Made by a program: the position numbers and the translations under genes
Source: Tanytarsus gracilentus
Lineage: Eukaryota; Arthropoda; Insecta; Diptera; Chironomidae
DNA: 64,000 nt
Reading direction: 5' to 3'
Assembly (NCBI GenBank): GCA_038502055.1
Contig: JAXRKN010000037.1
Coordinates: forward strand, 2,914,001 to 2,978,000
Part shown: piece after piece, positions 35,493 through 48,758 of the stretch
Position numbering within the stretch: position 1 is the first letter of the stretch
Layout: each line of letters starts with the position of its first letter
The notes under the pieces: generated by a model
Told to the model about the DNA's origin: nothing
Seen by the model: the letters and a program-made list of their open reading frames with translations, nothing else
Database searches by the model: none

Positions 35493-38400
35493 CTAGAAAA
35501 AGTAGTCGATTTAAATGCGGACAGAGAAAGTTCCTCCGGATAATAAGGACATTTGTATGCGACATCCAGAGTCGTGTTGTAATATTTTCAATTTACTTAT
35601 GAATAGCTTTTCGGATTTATGCTTTCATAGCATGAGACAAAAGCTTTTTTCAGTCGTTTTAAAAAATTATTTTATTCGCTTTTTTCTCTTTTCCGGATTA
35701 CTGGTCTTGATGTTAGTTAATTTTATCCTCAATGGCTCTTTTAGTCCTCTTTTATTATAAAATGTTGCCTGTTTAAAAAAGAAATATTTTAATTAAAACT
35801 TTTCATTAAACTTTTTAAATCCTTTTATTCACTTTTCTGCATTATATTCATGTTAAATTAAAGAGAAATAAAATTGTTGAAAATATAAATTTGAATTTCG
35901 ATTACTAATAAATAATTTTTATTTTTAATTGAGTCCACTCGAAGCTTTACAATTTATAATTATATAATTTTTTGTAAATTCAAATTAAATTTTTTTCTGC
36001 ATGCAAAACACTCTTCAATAATTTTTTAATAAAATAAATTTGCATTCAACAAAATGAGATTAAAAAAAATATGGATGCAAAAAAGTAGATTATTATACGC
36101 CGTATGATGCTAAGTAACTCAAGTTTTCTATTGTAAAACTTTCAGTTCTCCTTAAACCGCGTAATTTAATCCAAGTGGAATATCTTACTGAATAGAGCAC
36201 AAAAAGGAGGAAAATTTACTCTATGAAAAAGTTTTCCCATCATGAGCAATCGTAGAAAAGAGTCGGAACTTTTTTGTATGTGCTTTTGAACATGCACTAA
36301 AGCACTCAACGAGCGAGAAAAAGCAAAATACATGAGTGAGGAAGTTAAAAAGTATGAGAGTTAAGGCATTTAACGATTTAATTCTTATAAGTTAAAATTT
36401 TTTCGTGATTAAGGAAGTTTTTTAATGATGCCATTTTTTAAAAGCTCAATATCATAATTTCCGGCAAAAAAATCTTAAATTTCCTTCTCCAAACAAAAGA
36501 GAAAAAACAAAGCACACTGAATGAAATCATTCTACTTTTCCTTCCTCCTTTTGTCATGTTTTATGCTAGTTTTGATAATAAATGGAGTGTGTTATAAATG
36601 GCTTTGTGAAGCTCATACCTTTTCCTAAACTTTATTCCTTTTTTTTGTCGACATATGAGCATTTTTTCCTACACCAGAAGAGAATAAACGAGATAGAAAT
36701 GTTTTCAAGTTTATTTTATATTTTCCACTTAAAGCGAAGAGTTGGAGAGAAAAAATGATTTTGAAAGCAAAAGTTTTATTTTATTCTTTTTTAGATCTTG
36801 AGAAATTGTTAGATTTTTTGAATTTTAAGAAAAATATTTTTCAGTTAAAAATATGAAATTGTTCAATTTTTTTGTCCACAAAAACACGAGATACACAATT
36901 TGAAATATTGCTCACTTATTTTTCTCATATTTCTGTTAAAATTTATGTCTCTCTCATTTTTTTACCACCCCTTCAATGATCCGATGGTTGGAAATTTTCA
37001 ACGAGCATAAAAATAAAAATGACTTAAGTTGATGGCAATAAATTAAATAGTTATGAGTGAGTAAAGCCTTATGTGTTTTCAGAAGGTAAAATTTTCGACG
37101 CTCGTTCATGGCAAGGTGAGTACTCTCCGTTATCTCTCCATTATGCAAATTGCCATCTCACACATATGATTCCTAAAAAAGTGAATACATTCTCCGAGTT
37201 TTGCACGTTCAGCATGTCATAAAAAAGTTTTCTCCTACTTCCACCTTCGACTCTCGTTACATGTGTGCTGTGCATTTTGTCTTTATTACAACTAGGTACT
37301 CTCTTCAGCTACCGCAACCATCTGATATTATCATATCCTGGTAAACTGCATATTAAAAGGTATATTGTAGAATTTTGAGGAAGTAAAGTTTGCTTTTATG
37401 ATATCTCATGCACACACACACAAATAATTGTGTATGCTGAAACTTTTCATACCGAAAACCTCAATTTCAATTCCATTTTCAGCCTCCGACACAATGTAAC
37501 AGCCATCAAGGATTTGGTGAACAATTTTGCAGATGTTTTGAAGGTAGATTAAGAGCACGCCTAACAATGTCATTACTGCGAAAATAACTTGCAATCAAAT
37601 TGGTTCTATTTGAAGTGTATCTCTCTCATGTGCTAGATTGTAATGGCATTTCCTCACATGAGAATGTGGGCTTATGGCATGTTCATTTGTTCCTCACAAC
37701 AATTCAATTTAATTGCATAAGTATGATGATGATGAGACACTTATGCACCATGGGAGGTTGGCATGCAATTTTTGGTTGCGCAAGGAGTGGAAATTGTTCA
37801 AAGTTAATTTTTCTCGTGAAACTAATTTTAATTAAATTGATTCAATTTTTTGAGTACTCTCTTTTTTATTTATTCTCGCATGTGACTCACTTGGTTTTCA
37901 TGACTTTCTCTGTGCATAAATTTCTCGCTCGTACAATTTTAATTAAGATTCATTTTAAAGCATTTATGTGTGATTTTCCCTCATCATATTATGTTTGCTG
38001 CTGTCGACAACTTCGATGTCATTCAACGGAAAATAAGAGACAGAGAGAATTGCAGGGATATATGAAGAGATTAAAAAGCAAGTGAAGAAAGCTCTTCAGA
38101 AAATTGACTTTTCTCTCATGCACTGTATGAGCATTCAGTGGTAGAAGCACCCTCATGAGAATTGTATGCGAGAGCAAATGAATGAAGCAATTTGTTTTGA
38201 GAGCCATCCACTCGAAATTGATGCAATTAGTCTCAAAATGAAATGCAATAAATAACAATTTCTCGAATCGTGTGTGTGTGTGTATATATGTGAGAAAGCC
38301 ACGCTTTTATACATCCACAAACATGACATGGAGTGTGAGCAAATAGGGCAGAAATGAACAATGTGGTGAAGTGCGGTGGTGGCGTGTGTGTTTAGCTGAT

Positions 38401-41400
38401 AAATGAATACGTATTTATTGTTAATCAGCAGCTCTTTTCTGAATGAAGGAAATAATCGCTAAATAAACAGATTCATTAATTCCAACAGACTCCAAGAGCC
38501 ATAAATTTCCGCTCTCACTCCAAGCCGTCATCACTCTTGAGCTCTTTTATTCTTTTCCGCTCCAACACACATCGCATTTATTGTGAACCATATCACAAAT
38601 GAATCTGCTTCTTTCAGTTAAAGCGTTGAGGGATAATTTTTTGCATATTCATTGCCATGACTTTTTGCTAACAACGGCAATGGCTCAAAATATGTGTGTG
38701 TACATATTTAGAGAAAGAAGAAAATGAGAAAAAGGAGCAGAGTTTATTAAATAAATACAGAAGCTAAACTTCATCTCTTGCTGTGTATGCCAAAATGATA
38801 TTGCGATAAAATTGAAACGAAAAAAAAGAAGCGAGAATGAATAGAAAAAAATCATGTTGAGTCAGTAATGAAAAAAGACTAAAGAGATTCGAAATATTTT
38901 CATTTTCTCTTAAGCGACGATAAATGCTTTTATGGAAATATTTAAAAGAGCTTTCAAAAATTTAAAAACGTTCATTTAATTTTTTTAGTGAATCTCAAAT
39001 TCACACTTGAGGTAGAAACGTGAATTAAATGAGTGAAAAGCTTTATTTTCATATTTTTATCCTATCAGTACTACATGTTGCCTGCTCTTTCCCTTTTTGT
39101 GTTCTACAATGCAATCGTCGTTGTCTTCAACAAATCTTTTTCTACATTTTCACCGCACAACTCTCTCTTTGTGTTTGTTGCTAGTTCCTTCGTTGGCAAC
39201 AATAGTAAAAAATGAAAAAATGAAGACGAACAATAAATAAAATAGATGAAGAAGTCTTGTAAGTTCTCAACTAGCTGAGAGAGATACCATGATTGCAATA
39301 AAATAAATTCCATGCCACAACAATTCACAGAGCTTTTGTGATTTTTTCTATGTATTTAATTTTTTCTCGTTTTATGTTCCATTATGTCAACACTGAATTG
39401 GTATCAAGATCGAGTTGTGGGAATCGAATGTGAATTACGGAAGTTTGATAGAGAAATTTATGTGATACAAAATTTTTAAGGATTCACTTTATTACTGCAC
39501 CAACCCTCCGAACATTGGGAAAATGAGGAAATTTATTGTCGATCAAGACTCAAGAGAGAAAATGAAATTTAATCAATGGAATTGCTATTGATTTTATAGG
39601 TCGTCCGAAATTTTTTTATAACCTCTGTTTCTCCTCACCGACTTGGAGCTAAAAGCTGTATATTTACGGCATCATTCACCATTGAGATTAGCTTAATTAG
39701 ATTTCTCGTTCGCACTCTCAGTGAATGCCATTGCGGGGAGGGTATGAATGCTAAAAATGAAAATCTCATTTCCGGAATGTGGCTTTTATCAATCCTGAAA
39801 AGCTTTTTTTTCACAACATCACTCCTCGCGCGTACATTGAGCTTATTATCGGGGAGTGAAATGTATACGAGAATGTAGGCGAAAGTGAACTGTGAACACA
39901 ACGCAGAGAAGAAAGAATTTTGGAAATGTTTACACATGGCAGCAACAGACACACAAAACCCAAACGACGATGAAGAAGCTTATAATTTCATGAGGGAAAT
40001 CAGATTGAACGTGCATTTTTTTGTGATAAATCCTTAGCTTAAAATATTGTACACGGAAAATTCATTTTTCCATTGAATAAAAATTATCTTATTTTTTTTG
40101 CCTTCGTGTATCAACCGTGAAATATTATCTGTTGAGCTTTCATTCTTTAATGGCTTAAAAACTTTAAGAACACCAAAGAAGAAAATGAAAAAACTTTCTC
40201 TTGTGTGATTCGAGAGACAAATCTCAGGTCGTTGGCGGCATAAAGTAGAAAATAATTTTCACATCTCCGCGTGAGGAAATAAAACCAAGTCTCTGTGGCA
40301 ATTGCGAGCAAAAGGGACGAAATTTTATTTAAAATTTCTCATCACGATGTGAAAATAGGAAAAGTTTTTCTTTTTTTATCGTTCGATATTTTTTTGGTGC
40401 GTGAACGCGAGGAAGTTTTTCAATGTTTATTGCCACAGTCGACCGCATTTTTATTTTCATGATATTTTTTTATAGGAAGTCATTCCATTTTTATCATGAA
40501 TCGTCTAATTAAAGTCAATCGAGAGAGAAGAATTTTTTCCTGTCAATTTTAGATAAAAATTTATCTAAATTTAATTTAAAATATTTCATCACACTAAAGA
40601 ATCATAGAAAATTATTTTTCTAACAATAAGAAAAGTTCATTGATGAAGCAAAAAAGAATAAAAAGGCTCAGCAGGTAGGAAGAGAATTTTTATTACACTC
40701 ATTATAGATCGTGAGCGCTGAGCAGCTTTTTCATTGTCTGTCATGAATCACACAAAAAAAAGAGAAAAACTTTTTTTCCATCCCGGAGAACAAATTGTTG
40801 GAAAACAATTTTCGCGAAGCAATAAAACTTAATGAGAATTTCATTTAATTGAACCCTCGAGTGCCATTAAATTACATTCGACAAAAGCATTCTCATTGTA
40901 ATGGCATCATAGTCAAAGTTGTTACACAATTTTTAATTTTTTTGCAGCAAAAATTCGGTAAAAAAAGGATAAAGTTTAATTTTTATCCGCAAGCTATTAG
41001 CAAAAAGCTCTCCAGGAAAAAATATACAAAAAAACTTTTTCGTTATTTTGCTCATTACAATAAAAAAAAAGTTTTGCAATTCAAAAATAATTACATTTCA
41101 GCGAGTTCGAGGATGGGTGTAAAAATTGAGAAATTATCATAAAATTATAATTAAAATTTTTATGTTATTCCCATTTCAACAGAGGAGAAATTTGTGCTTT
41201 TAAGCTTCTAGCTATCAAATTAATGGAGCTAAATTTTGAGAGTCCATTTTTCTCTTAGGCTAACATTAAGTTATCGAAAAATGGTAAAGACTCGCATTTT
41301 GCGAATAATCGCGTGGCCATAAAATAGTCACAAAAATGGAGAAAAATTATTTAATGATACTCAACAAAATATTTATTAATATCGCTTCTATTCCAATTTT

Positions 41401-44400
41401 AGTATATGCGCATAATAAATCCGACGACAGAGTTCGAAGGATTCGAGAGTGCTTTGTTGTGTTGCTGTGAGTAATAAAATTATTTAATTTCCGTTGCTAT
41501 TCATATATATCTCGAATAAGGTATAAAAAGGAATTTTTTGATTTAATATTTCAGCACGAAATTATGCAGCATAGAGAAGTTAGCATGACTACGAAAAAAA
41601 AGAGGCTTATGAAAATTTTATTGTCATTTTCCTTTGAAATTTTGTCACATCGTTGCTTTTAAAATATGAATACAGCTTTTTGTAATTTTTTTATGACAAA
41701 TTTAGAAGAATAAATTGTGTGAATAAGTGACATTGCAAGTTGTCAGAATTTAAAAAATTGTGCAATCATTTAATTCTAATTAAAATTAGAAATTTTTCAC
41801 AAATCTTAAATAAATTGCAATTTTTGAATATTGAATTCGATAAATTTAAATTTATTTTGCCCTTCTATAAAACTTAAACCCGAAATTACTTCCTCCAAAT
41901 TTCCCCTTAATAAATATCAATTTACATGCCAAACTCGATGACGTAAACTAAGCGAAATATCGTATTTCGATATTCATCATAATTAATCAAAAAATTATCG
42001 ACATTCGGTAAAATTGAAAGCGGGATCGAAAAAAATAATTTTTGAAAGTCAGGTCACTACTACAGTTGACTGAAATTAATGAACCCTCGCTCCGTTCTCA
42101 CATTTCACACTCATAATTAATCAACTTTGTAGTATAATATAATTTACGGGGACAGACGTTTTCAACATAGTAACAATAGCTCAACACAACACATAAGCTA
42201 GAGCTCTCCATGCAGTTTGAGGAAATAGAGTTAATGAGTTTTCCGGGATTCTTCTTTTTCTTCTCTCACTCACTCCGTTCTACTTGGGAAGGAATTGAGA
42301 AACGTCTTTTTGTTGTGCCTTACACTTTAAGACTTACTTCGTGTGAAAAAAAGAGAAGAAAATGCTTGAACAGAAAAAAAGGTGAGCATTTACACAAAAG
42401 ACTGTGTCACAAATTCATTGTCAACAATTTCTTTCATGCGGAAGTAAAAAGTAGAAAATTTTGTTTATTTTTATCATCGCGCGACAAGGAATCGGTTGAG
42501 GATTACAGCAATAATCTTTTTGAATTGTCTCGAGTTGAAAATTTAATTAAAAAAGGTAAAAACCAATAAGAATGTTGTCGAATTGTCGCAGTGAAAGTGA
42601 ATAATGAAGGAAGTTGAAAAATGTATATTTACCCCGAGAGAAACAACTGAAGTTAACGATCCGTAGCGTTCCAAAAAAATGTTTTTTTTTCGTCAACTCT
42701 TTCACTTAAAATGCTTCATTAATAATCCTTTCTGTCGCACTCACATAAATTTAACTTTTTTGGCTTATTTTGTTGAAATTTTCATTACACGAAAACAAAG
42801 ACGAGCAAAAATTGATTCATTAATTTTTTTTCACTCAACAAAAGATTTTTTTTCACACGATGAATCAAAAATTATTTTATCACTTCCACAAAATCACATG
42901 AAAAATGTTTTTCACAAAAAACTCCAGCAAAAAATTTTGCGAGCTTGCTTTGCCGAGTGAAAATTCACACTGAAAGAAAATGTTAATCCTTACAGTATTT
43001 TTATATGAAACGAGAGCATGTTGGAAAATTTACCAATGGAACCATGTGCATGCGAAAATCATTTCCAGTGGCGAGAATTTTCCAACGTTCATTCATAAAA
43101 ACCAGCGTGAGTGAGGGGTTGAATACAAAACAATGAGGAAATTTACAACAAAATATTTATGCGCATGTGCTGCAATGTTTCAAAAATATAAAAGAAAGAA
43201 ACAAAAATAATTTTTAATATGGTAAAAAATAAAATAAAAAAAATAAATTTAAAAAAATTTAAAATCATTCAAGCGTTTAAAAGTTTTCCACGTGCTGCCC
43301 TTGATTTTTTTTCTTTCTTATTTCGCTCACTTCCAATACAAGAATTGAGAATCTCAGGGTTTGACAAGCACTCACACAAATTCTTTCTCTCGCGGCGATT
43401 CCGCACATTGTTTGGCGGCCACACTAATGAAGATTAATGCAAAGTGATTGATTCGGGTCATAGAACGGAAGTTTCTCTCCTTAATTAATTCTAATTAAAT
43501 GTTTGTGCCATGTTTGTAAGTTCTAATTTCTGGCTATTTACTTCCGTCTTTATTTTCATTCGCACATTGTAAGTCAGAACTCATTTCCTTGAGGCTTACG
43601 TTGGAGAGAGAGAAAGTTTTGGCGCAAATAAATTATTCGGTCAATTAAGTAAATTTGATGAGATCGAGACTTTTTCTAAACGTCATCGATTGAATCGAAA
43701 AAAGTTTTTTTTTCTTATGCATTCAGGCAAAAAAAGTCCTCTCGTGAAACTGGAAAATGATACATAAATCGTGCCATGAATTTTTCATGTCAAACTTTTC
43801 TCCAGCATTATTATTATTATTTAGGTTATTAATAATTTATGTTTTCTCACTCACTTGGCTCTCACTTACCGAGAAGAAGAAGATGCGATTATGAGATATG
43901 AGAGGAAAAGTGCGTGAAGCAGCAACGATGTCATTCTAAGTAATGACAAAATATGACGAGGAGATTATCGAAATTGATAAGTGATTCATCGACAATTATG
44001 GAACTGTCTAAGAAATTTATTGCCCGTTGGTTTTTATTTATAGCCGCAAAAGAAGAAGTTTTTCAATAAAAAATGAGATCGATAAAACAATGTGACATGA
44101 ATTGAATTTATTAATTTATTAGTCCGTGAAACTGCGTAAAATTAATACATGAATTTATAATCAGCTTTAAAATGATGTTCATTAAATTTTTATTAAATTT
44201 CGTCAGGATTCATTTGATTAAAATTTTTAAAGCACCCTTCATAAAAAAACTTTTCTCATATTATTTTCAATGCTTAACATCAACAATAGAAGTTAACAGT
44301 GCGGAAATAACAGGAACTCTTCAAACTTCGCGCGAGAGTACAAAAACGTCAAGTTGGGTGAGATTTTTTTTATTCCAACCTGTTGTAGCTAATGCAGAGA

Positions 44401-44629
44401 ATATTGTTTCCACGTAAACGCTTTCACCAAAGCGACGCTAAAAATATTTTTTTTTTCAACACTTCACTATGGCAACGGCGAAAGTCAACAACAGTTGAAA
44501 AAGGATTTCACAAAGTGCATTGTGTGAGCGGCAGAGTTGGATATAAAAAAAAGAGAATCCTTTCATTTTTCTAAACGATATTGCAGCAGCATTCAAGGGA
44601 GTAAAATCGTGATAACAATTGCAACAGAG
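35493..44629. other. No recognisable gene; spacer, possibly with SH2-B upstream intron
   Basis: About 9 kb of AT-rich DNA. The largest frame (37600-38085, plus) has no motif and low-complexity hydrophobic composition, and others are shorter. The missing first exon of SH2-B should lie here or beyond. Short CA and TG microsatellites occur at 37411-37422 and 38271-38282. The last 200 bp would hold the IFT80 promoter. Confidence 0.5.
44469..44476 (+). promoter_or_regulatory. X-box half-site (ATGGCAAC) upstream of IFT80
   Basis: ATGGCAAC matches the right half of the RFX-factor X-box that drives ciliary genes in animals and lies 154 bp before the IFT80 ATG, close to the usual range. The left half does not fit the consensus, so this is at best a weak or divergent site. 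Confidence 0.35.
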
Positions 44630-47075
44630 ATGAAATTTAAAATTTATTTAAACAAGGAAGCAATTTATAAAGGTGCGATAACGTGTGTTGGCTGGAGCAG
44701 TAACAATGAAGTTTACTCATGCGGGTGAGAATAATTTCCTCTCGAGACTTTATCACCTGCAGACATTGCACTTTAATTCTTTTCTCTCTCTTTTATTTTT
44801 AGCGACGACTGCCAAATTTTGAAATGGACTACATCAACACGAGAGTTCGTTCAAGTCGCCAAAATTTCCGACTTTCAACCGAGCGATTTCAATTGGCTGA
44901 TTGCAAAGTCATCGGGCGGAAAGAGCAATGAGAATTTACTGATTTCGTCATCGGACGGCAGATTTATTATTCTCAATAAAGGCGCTCGCGTTGAACGGAG
45001 TGTGAGTGCACATAACGGTGCAATTATCTCATGTCGATGGAGTCCCGACGGCTCGGGCCTGTTGACAGCCGGCGAAGATGGTGTCATAAAAATCTTTTCG
45101 AGAACTGGCATGTTACGGTCGACCGTAATACAGAATGAGGGTTTAATTGTTTGCGCTCGCTGGTCACCGAATTCATTGACCATTGCCTATTGTCAGGGCA
45201 ACACAATAGCACTGAAACCATTGGCAGCGAATAGCAAAATAATTAAGTGGCAAGCACATGATGGTTTAGTGCTTGCTCTCGCTTGGTCACCCAATGCTGA
45301 ATTTCTCGCTTCGGCTGGCGAAGATTCACGCTATAAAATTTGGGATACGCAAGGTACGAACATTTATACGAGTGCCGGTGATGATTACCCTATAACCACA
45401 CTCGATTATAGTCCCGATGGCACAATGCTTGCCGTTGGTGGTTTCAACATGCTCAAATTATGTCATTCGTCTGGTGTAAGTACATTTTAATAAATATTTT
45501 TTATAAATTCATTTCTCACTTTATAATTGCATAGTGGAGTCATAATGTGACCAGATTCGAGGACAAACCTGTTGGATCGCTTTTAAATGTCTCGTGGTCA
45601 CCCGACGGTACGCAAATTTTGTGCGGCTCGAGTTCTGGCAACATCATGTTCGGGCACGTTATCGAGCGTGAAGTTATTTTTAAGAATCTGAAAGCGACAA
45701 TCACTGGAAGGCGCATGATTATATTAAAAGATATTGTTAACAATACTACGGACACGCTTGACTTTTCTGATCGCATAATTAAGTGGGAATTGGGTTATGG
45801 CCATCTTGTTGTCGCAACACCAAATCAGTTGCATATTTTTAATGAGAACTACGTTAATACGCCCGTCATTATTGATCGTCCTGAGGTCAGAATTATTTTT
45901 CTCGCTCAAAAGTAAGCAAATTATTTTTTTTTTAAATAAAATCTATTAATTTTTTTTATAGAAATTTTCTGGTTGTCGACAACGTCACAATTTGGATCTA
46001 CACCTACTCAGGACGGCTTCATTTAAATCCTCGGTACAGTGGCTCACAGGCGCAAGTCTTCAATCTCACCACGCAGACCATCTCTTTGGGAGTTGATGTT
46101 CTCGCTATACGCGATTATTCTGATCAAACTTTAATTCATATCTTTGATCTCTATCCGGGAGCATCGAGGCAGGAGGAGGCGAGTCAAGTGAAACACAAAC
46201 AGCTAATTACGGATATTGCTGTCAATCGAGCAGGACCGTCAGCCGATGATAAGCATCTGGTTGTGTTTATTGATAGCAATCGTGATTTATATTTGACAGC
46301 GATACAAAGTGGGGTTGACTATACGCTTCATAAGATTGGCACGCAAGTGATAAATGTCATGTGGTCGAGTGAGTGTAATGTTCTCGTAGGACTGCATGAT
46401 TCGTGTTATAGCATTTGGTATTGTCCCGGCGAAGCATGCTCCGATCCATCGCTCATCGCACTTACAACTTTTTCATATGACACGAGTGAATTTGGAAAAA
46501 ATATCACGCTCGTAAATTTTGACGGTTTCACAATCACATTCTGTGCATCGGGAGCAAATTTTACAGTAACCGCCAAAATTTATTGCATTCTCATTCACAA
46601 ACTCGTCAGCGAGAATCAATGGGAGAAGGCATTGAAAATTTGTCGTATGGGACAAAGTACTTTGTTATGGGCTTGCTTGGCCGCATTAGCATCAAAACGA
46701 AATCAACATGAGATCAGCGAGGAGGCCTTCTCATCAGCATTGCAAATTGATAAAGTCGATTACATGCATTTCGTGAAAGAATTGAAAGAAAATGAGCAGA
46801 TGGCGGAGAATGCCATCATGAATGGTGCACGCATTGAAGAAGCCGAGACAATTTTGTTGCATAATCGCAAGATATCGGAGGCAATACAATTTTGCCTGCG
46901 ATTACATCGTTGGCAACGGGCACTCGAGATCGCTGTGAAAAACTCGACTGACCTCAAAATGGTACTCGAAGAGCGCATCAAGTACATGGAAGCACTTCAG
47001 AAGACCGAAACTGATTTGGAATTCATTAAAATGAATGCAGAAGTCATTGAGAGTCGTTCTAATGATGAGTATTGA
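44630..47075 (+). CDS. IFT80: Intraflagellar transport protein 80 homolog (IFT-B, WD40)
   Basis: Four exons, 44630-44724, 44803-45475, 45535-45911 and 45962-47075, in phases 2, 0 and 2, encode 752 residues, close to the roughly 777 of the vertebrate protein. The ATG at 44630 starts MKFKIYLNKE, matching the family's conserved N terminus (VGWSS...YSCGDD...ILKW). The N-terminal propeller has clear WD-type blades (SSDGRFIIL, RWSPDGSGLL, GEDGVIKIF, LAWSPNAEFLASAGED, SPDGTMLAVGGF). A second propeller follows (SWSPDGTQILCG, HLVVATPNQLHIF, FIDSNRDLYLT, SIWYCPG). The C-terminal part is helical, with WEKALKICRM, WACLAALAS, EEAETILL and WQRALEIAVK repeats typical of IFT80. IFT80 is a peripheral IFT-B subunit needed for cilium assembly; in flies it is expressed in ciliated sensory neurons (Oseg5). 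No frameshift or missing part is seen. Confidence 0.97.
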
Positions 47076-47082
47076 AGGGTGA

Positions 47083-47088
47083 AATAAA
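47083..47088 (+). terminator. Probable polyadenylation signal of IFT80
   Basis: AATAAA begins 8 bp after the stop codon, which would give a very short 3' untranslated region. No closer alternative is evident. Confidence 0.5.
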
Positions 47089-48675
47089 AATTGTAATTTT
47101 AAATTAAACTCACATGATTGCAATTTTTTAAATTATCGGTTTTCTTTACACAGACGGAGACCACCATCGAAATTTACGAAGGCCTTGAAATTAAGCTATA
47201 AAATGCAATTTACTCTCTCTCTCGCCGCTGCTGTGTTGTACGTACAAGCAATCATCATTTAATATTATGTCAAAAAATGCAAATATCAGTCGCACTTTCC
47301 ACAGCACACACATGTGAGAGCAATCTCCTTCGTACACGATGAGCGTGTAATTTCATCAAGAAACTTAATCTCCATAATTTCAATTCTCAGTTTTTTTCAC
47401 ATCGTATTTGTTTCTCCATTCTCTTCCTCCCTCGTGAAAAATGTCAATCGTATGTTGTTCAGTTTGATTTAATTTATTTTTTCATCTTCGCATTTAGCAG
47501 TCTCTTTGTGATGTTGATCGGCTGCTGCATATACGGATATGTGCTTAAGGCAGACAAAAAACTTATCCTTAAGAGTGAAATAAAAGACAACAAAAATGTT
47601 CACATTAAGTTTTAATTCAAAATTGGTAAATTTTTACTACAATTTAAAAAAATTTATAGTTCAAATAAGTCTAAAATTATTCATCATTTTTTTTTGAATT
47701 TCTTCCCACTCGAATTAAATTTTTTCAAATATTTTTCTTTGAAAATTTTCATTCTCTCCAAATTGAGAAAAGTCAAATTTAATTTCTTTTCATCAAAAAT
47801 CATCGAAACGAGGAGAAAAAAGAAGGAAAAGACAGAACTCTGATGCGATATTGCCAATCGTTGTCGTTTTAATTCTTTTTAATGCTTGTTGCTGCTGCTG
47901 GTTACATGCCATGCCAGGTTTCATTTGTGGCAGTTAAAAGGCTTTTTATAGAAGGAAAAATCGAAAGAAATGAGAATCGATCGATGGATATTGATTGCTT
48001 TTTTTCGACTTTTAATTGTGGCTGGCTTTCGATTTCTTTTTTTTCGGTTGGCGAATTAAACTCGAAAAAGATCTACATCGAAATTTTATCTATGTAAAGC
48101 CATCAAATTTTATTGCTTTGTTTTGTTCTTTTTATTTCTCTCGCCAGCCTGCAGTTTTTTATTGCCTCTTTTTCTTACAATTCTTATAACGACGATGCAC
48201 AATTGCAATTCATCCCTGAAAGCACTTTTGTATGTCTGTGCAATTGACTGTTACAATTTAAGAATCTCCTTCTTTTATGATCTTTCTTTATGTTTTCTCT
48301 TCTCATTTTATAAAAGTTTCTTTTTTTGATTTGACGAAGAAATAAAATCAAGAAGAATGCAATAAAAGATTTGACCGCGAGCAACTGATATTCTGTGGAA
48401 TCAATTTCCTGAAAACATTTTCTCTGGCAACTAATTAGCGTCGTAAATCAATTATAGCATTAAGAGAGAGAGAGAGAATTGGAGGATTCTTCTCTGGAAA
48501 TCTTCTGCCACTGCTTTTGTCATCTTTCTCTCGCTTCGCTGCTTAAATGGACAGAGATGGACATGAGATGAATTTTAATTATTGGCGATCACTCAATGCT
48601 TACCTACCTGTTGGAATAATTTTCCAATTTTTTACTGATTTGAGCTACGGGGAAGCAATTTGAGATAAGAAAATT

Positions 48676-48758
48676 CAAGGGTTGAACACTTTTAAAAATT
48701 TATTTTAAAATATTAAATGTTAAAGCTTCCAAAAATAATTAGTGTCACGCTCCCTTGC
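48676..48758. repeat. Short segment with CAAGGG termini
   Basis: Starts CAAGGGTTGA and ends CTCCCTTG, 83 bp. Only the outer six bases are a perfect inverted match, so relation to the elements at 1574-1747 and 11459-11568 is tentative. Confidence 0.22.

Noticed and set aside
37600..38085. 161-residue open frame on the plus strand
   Set aside because: Composition is that of translated AT-rich DNA (Phe, Leu, Ile, His, Cys runs) with no family motif and no support for a start.
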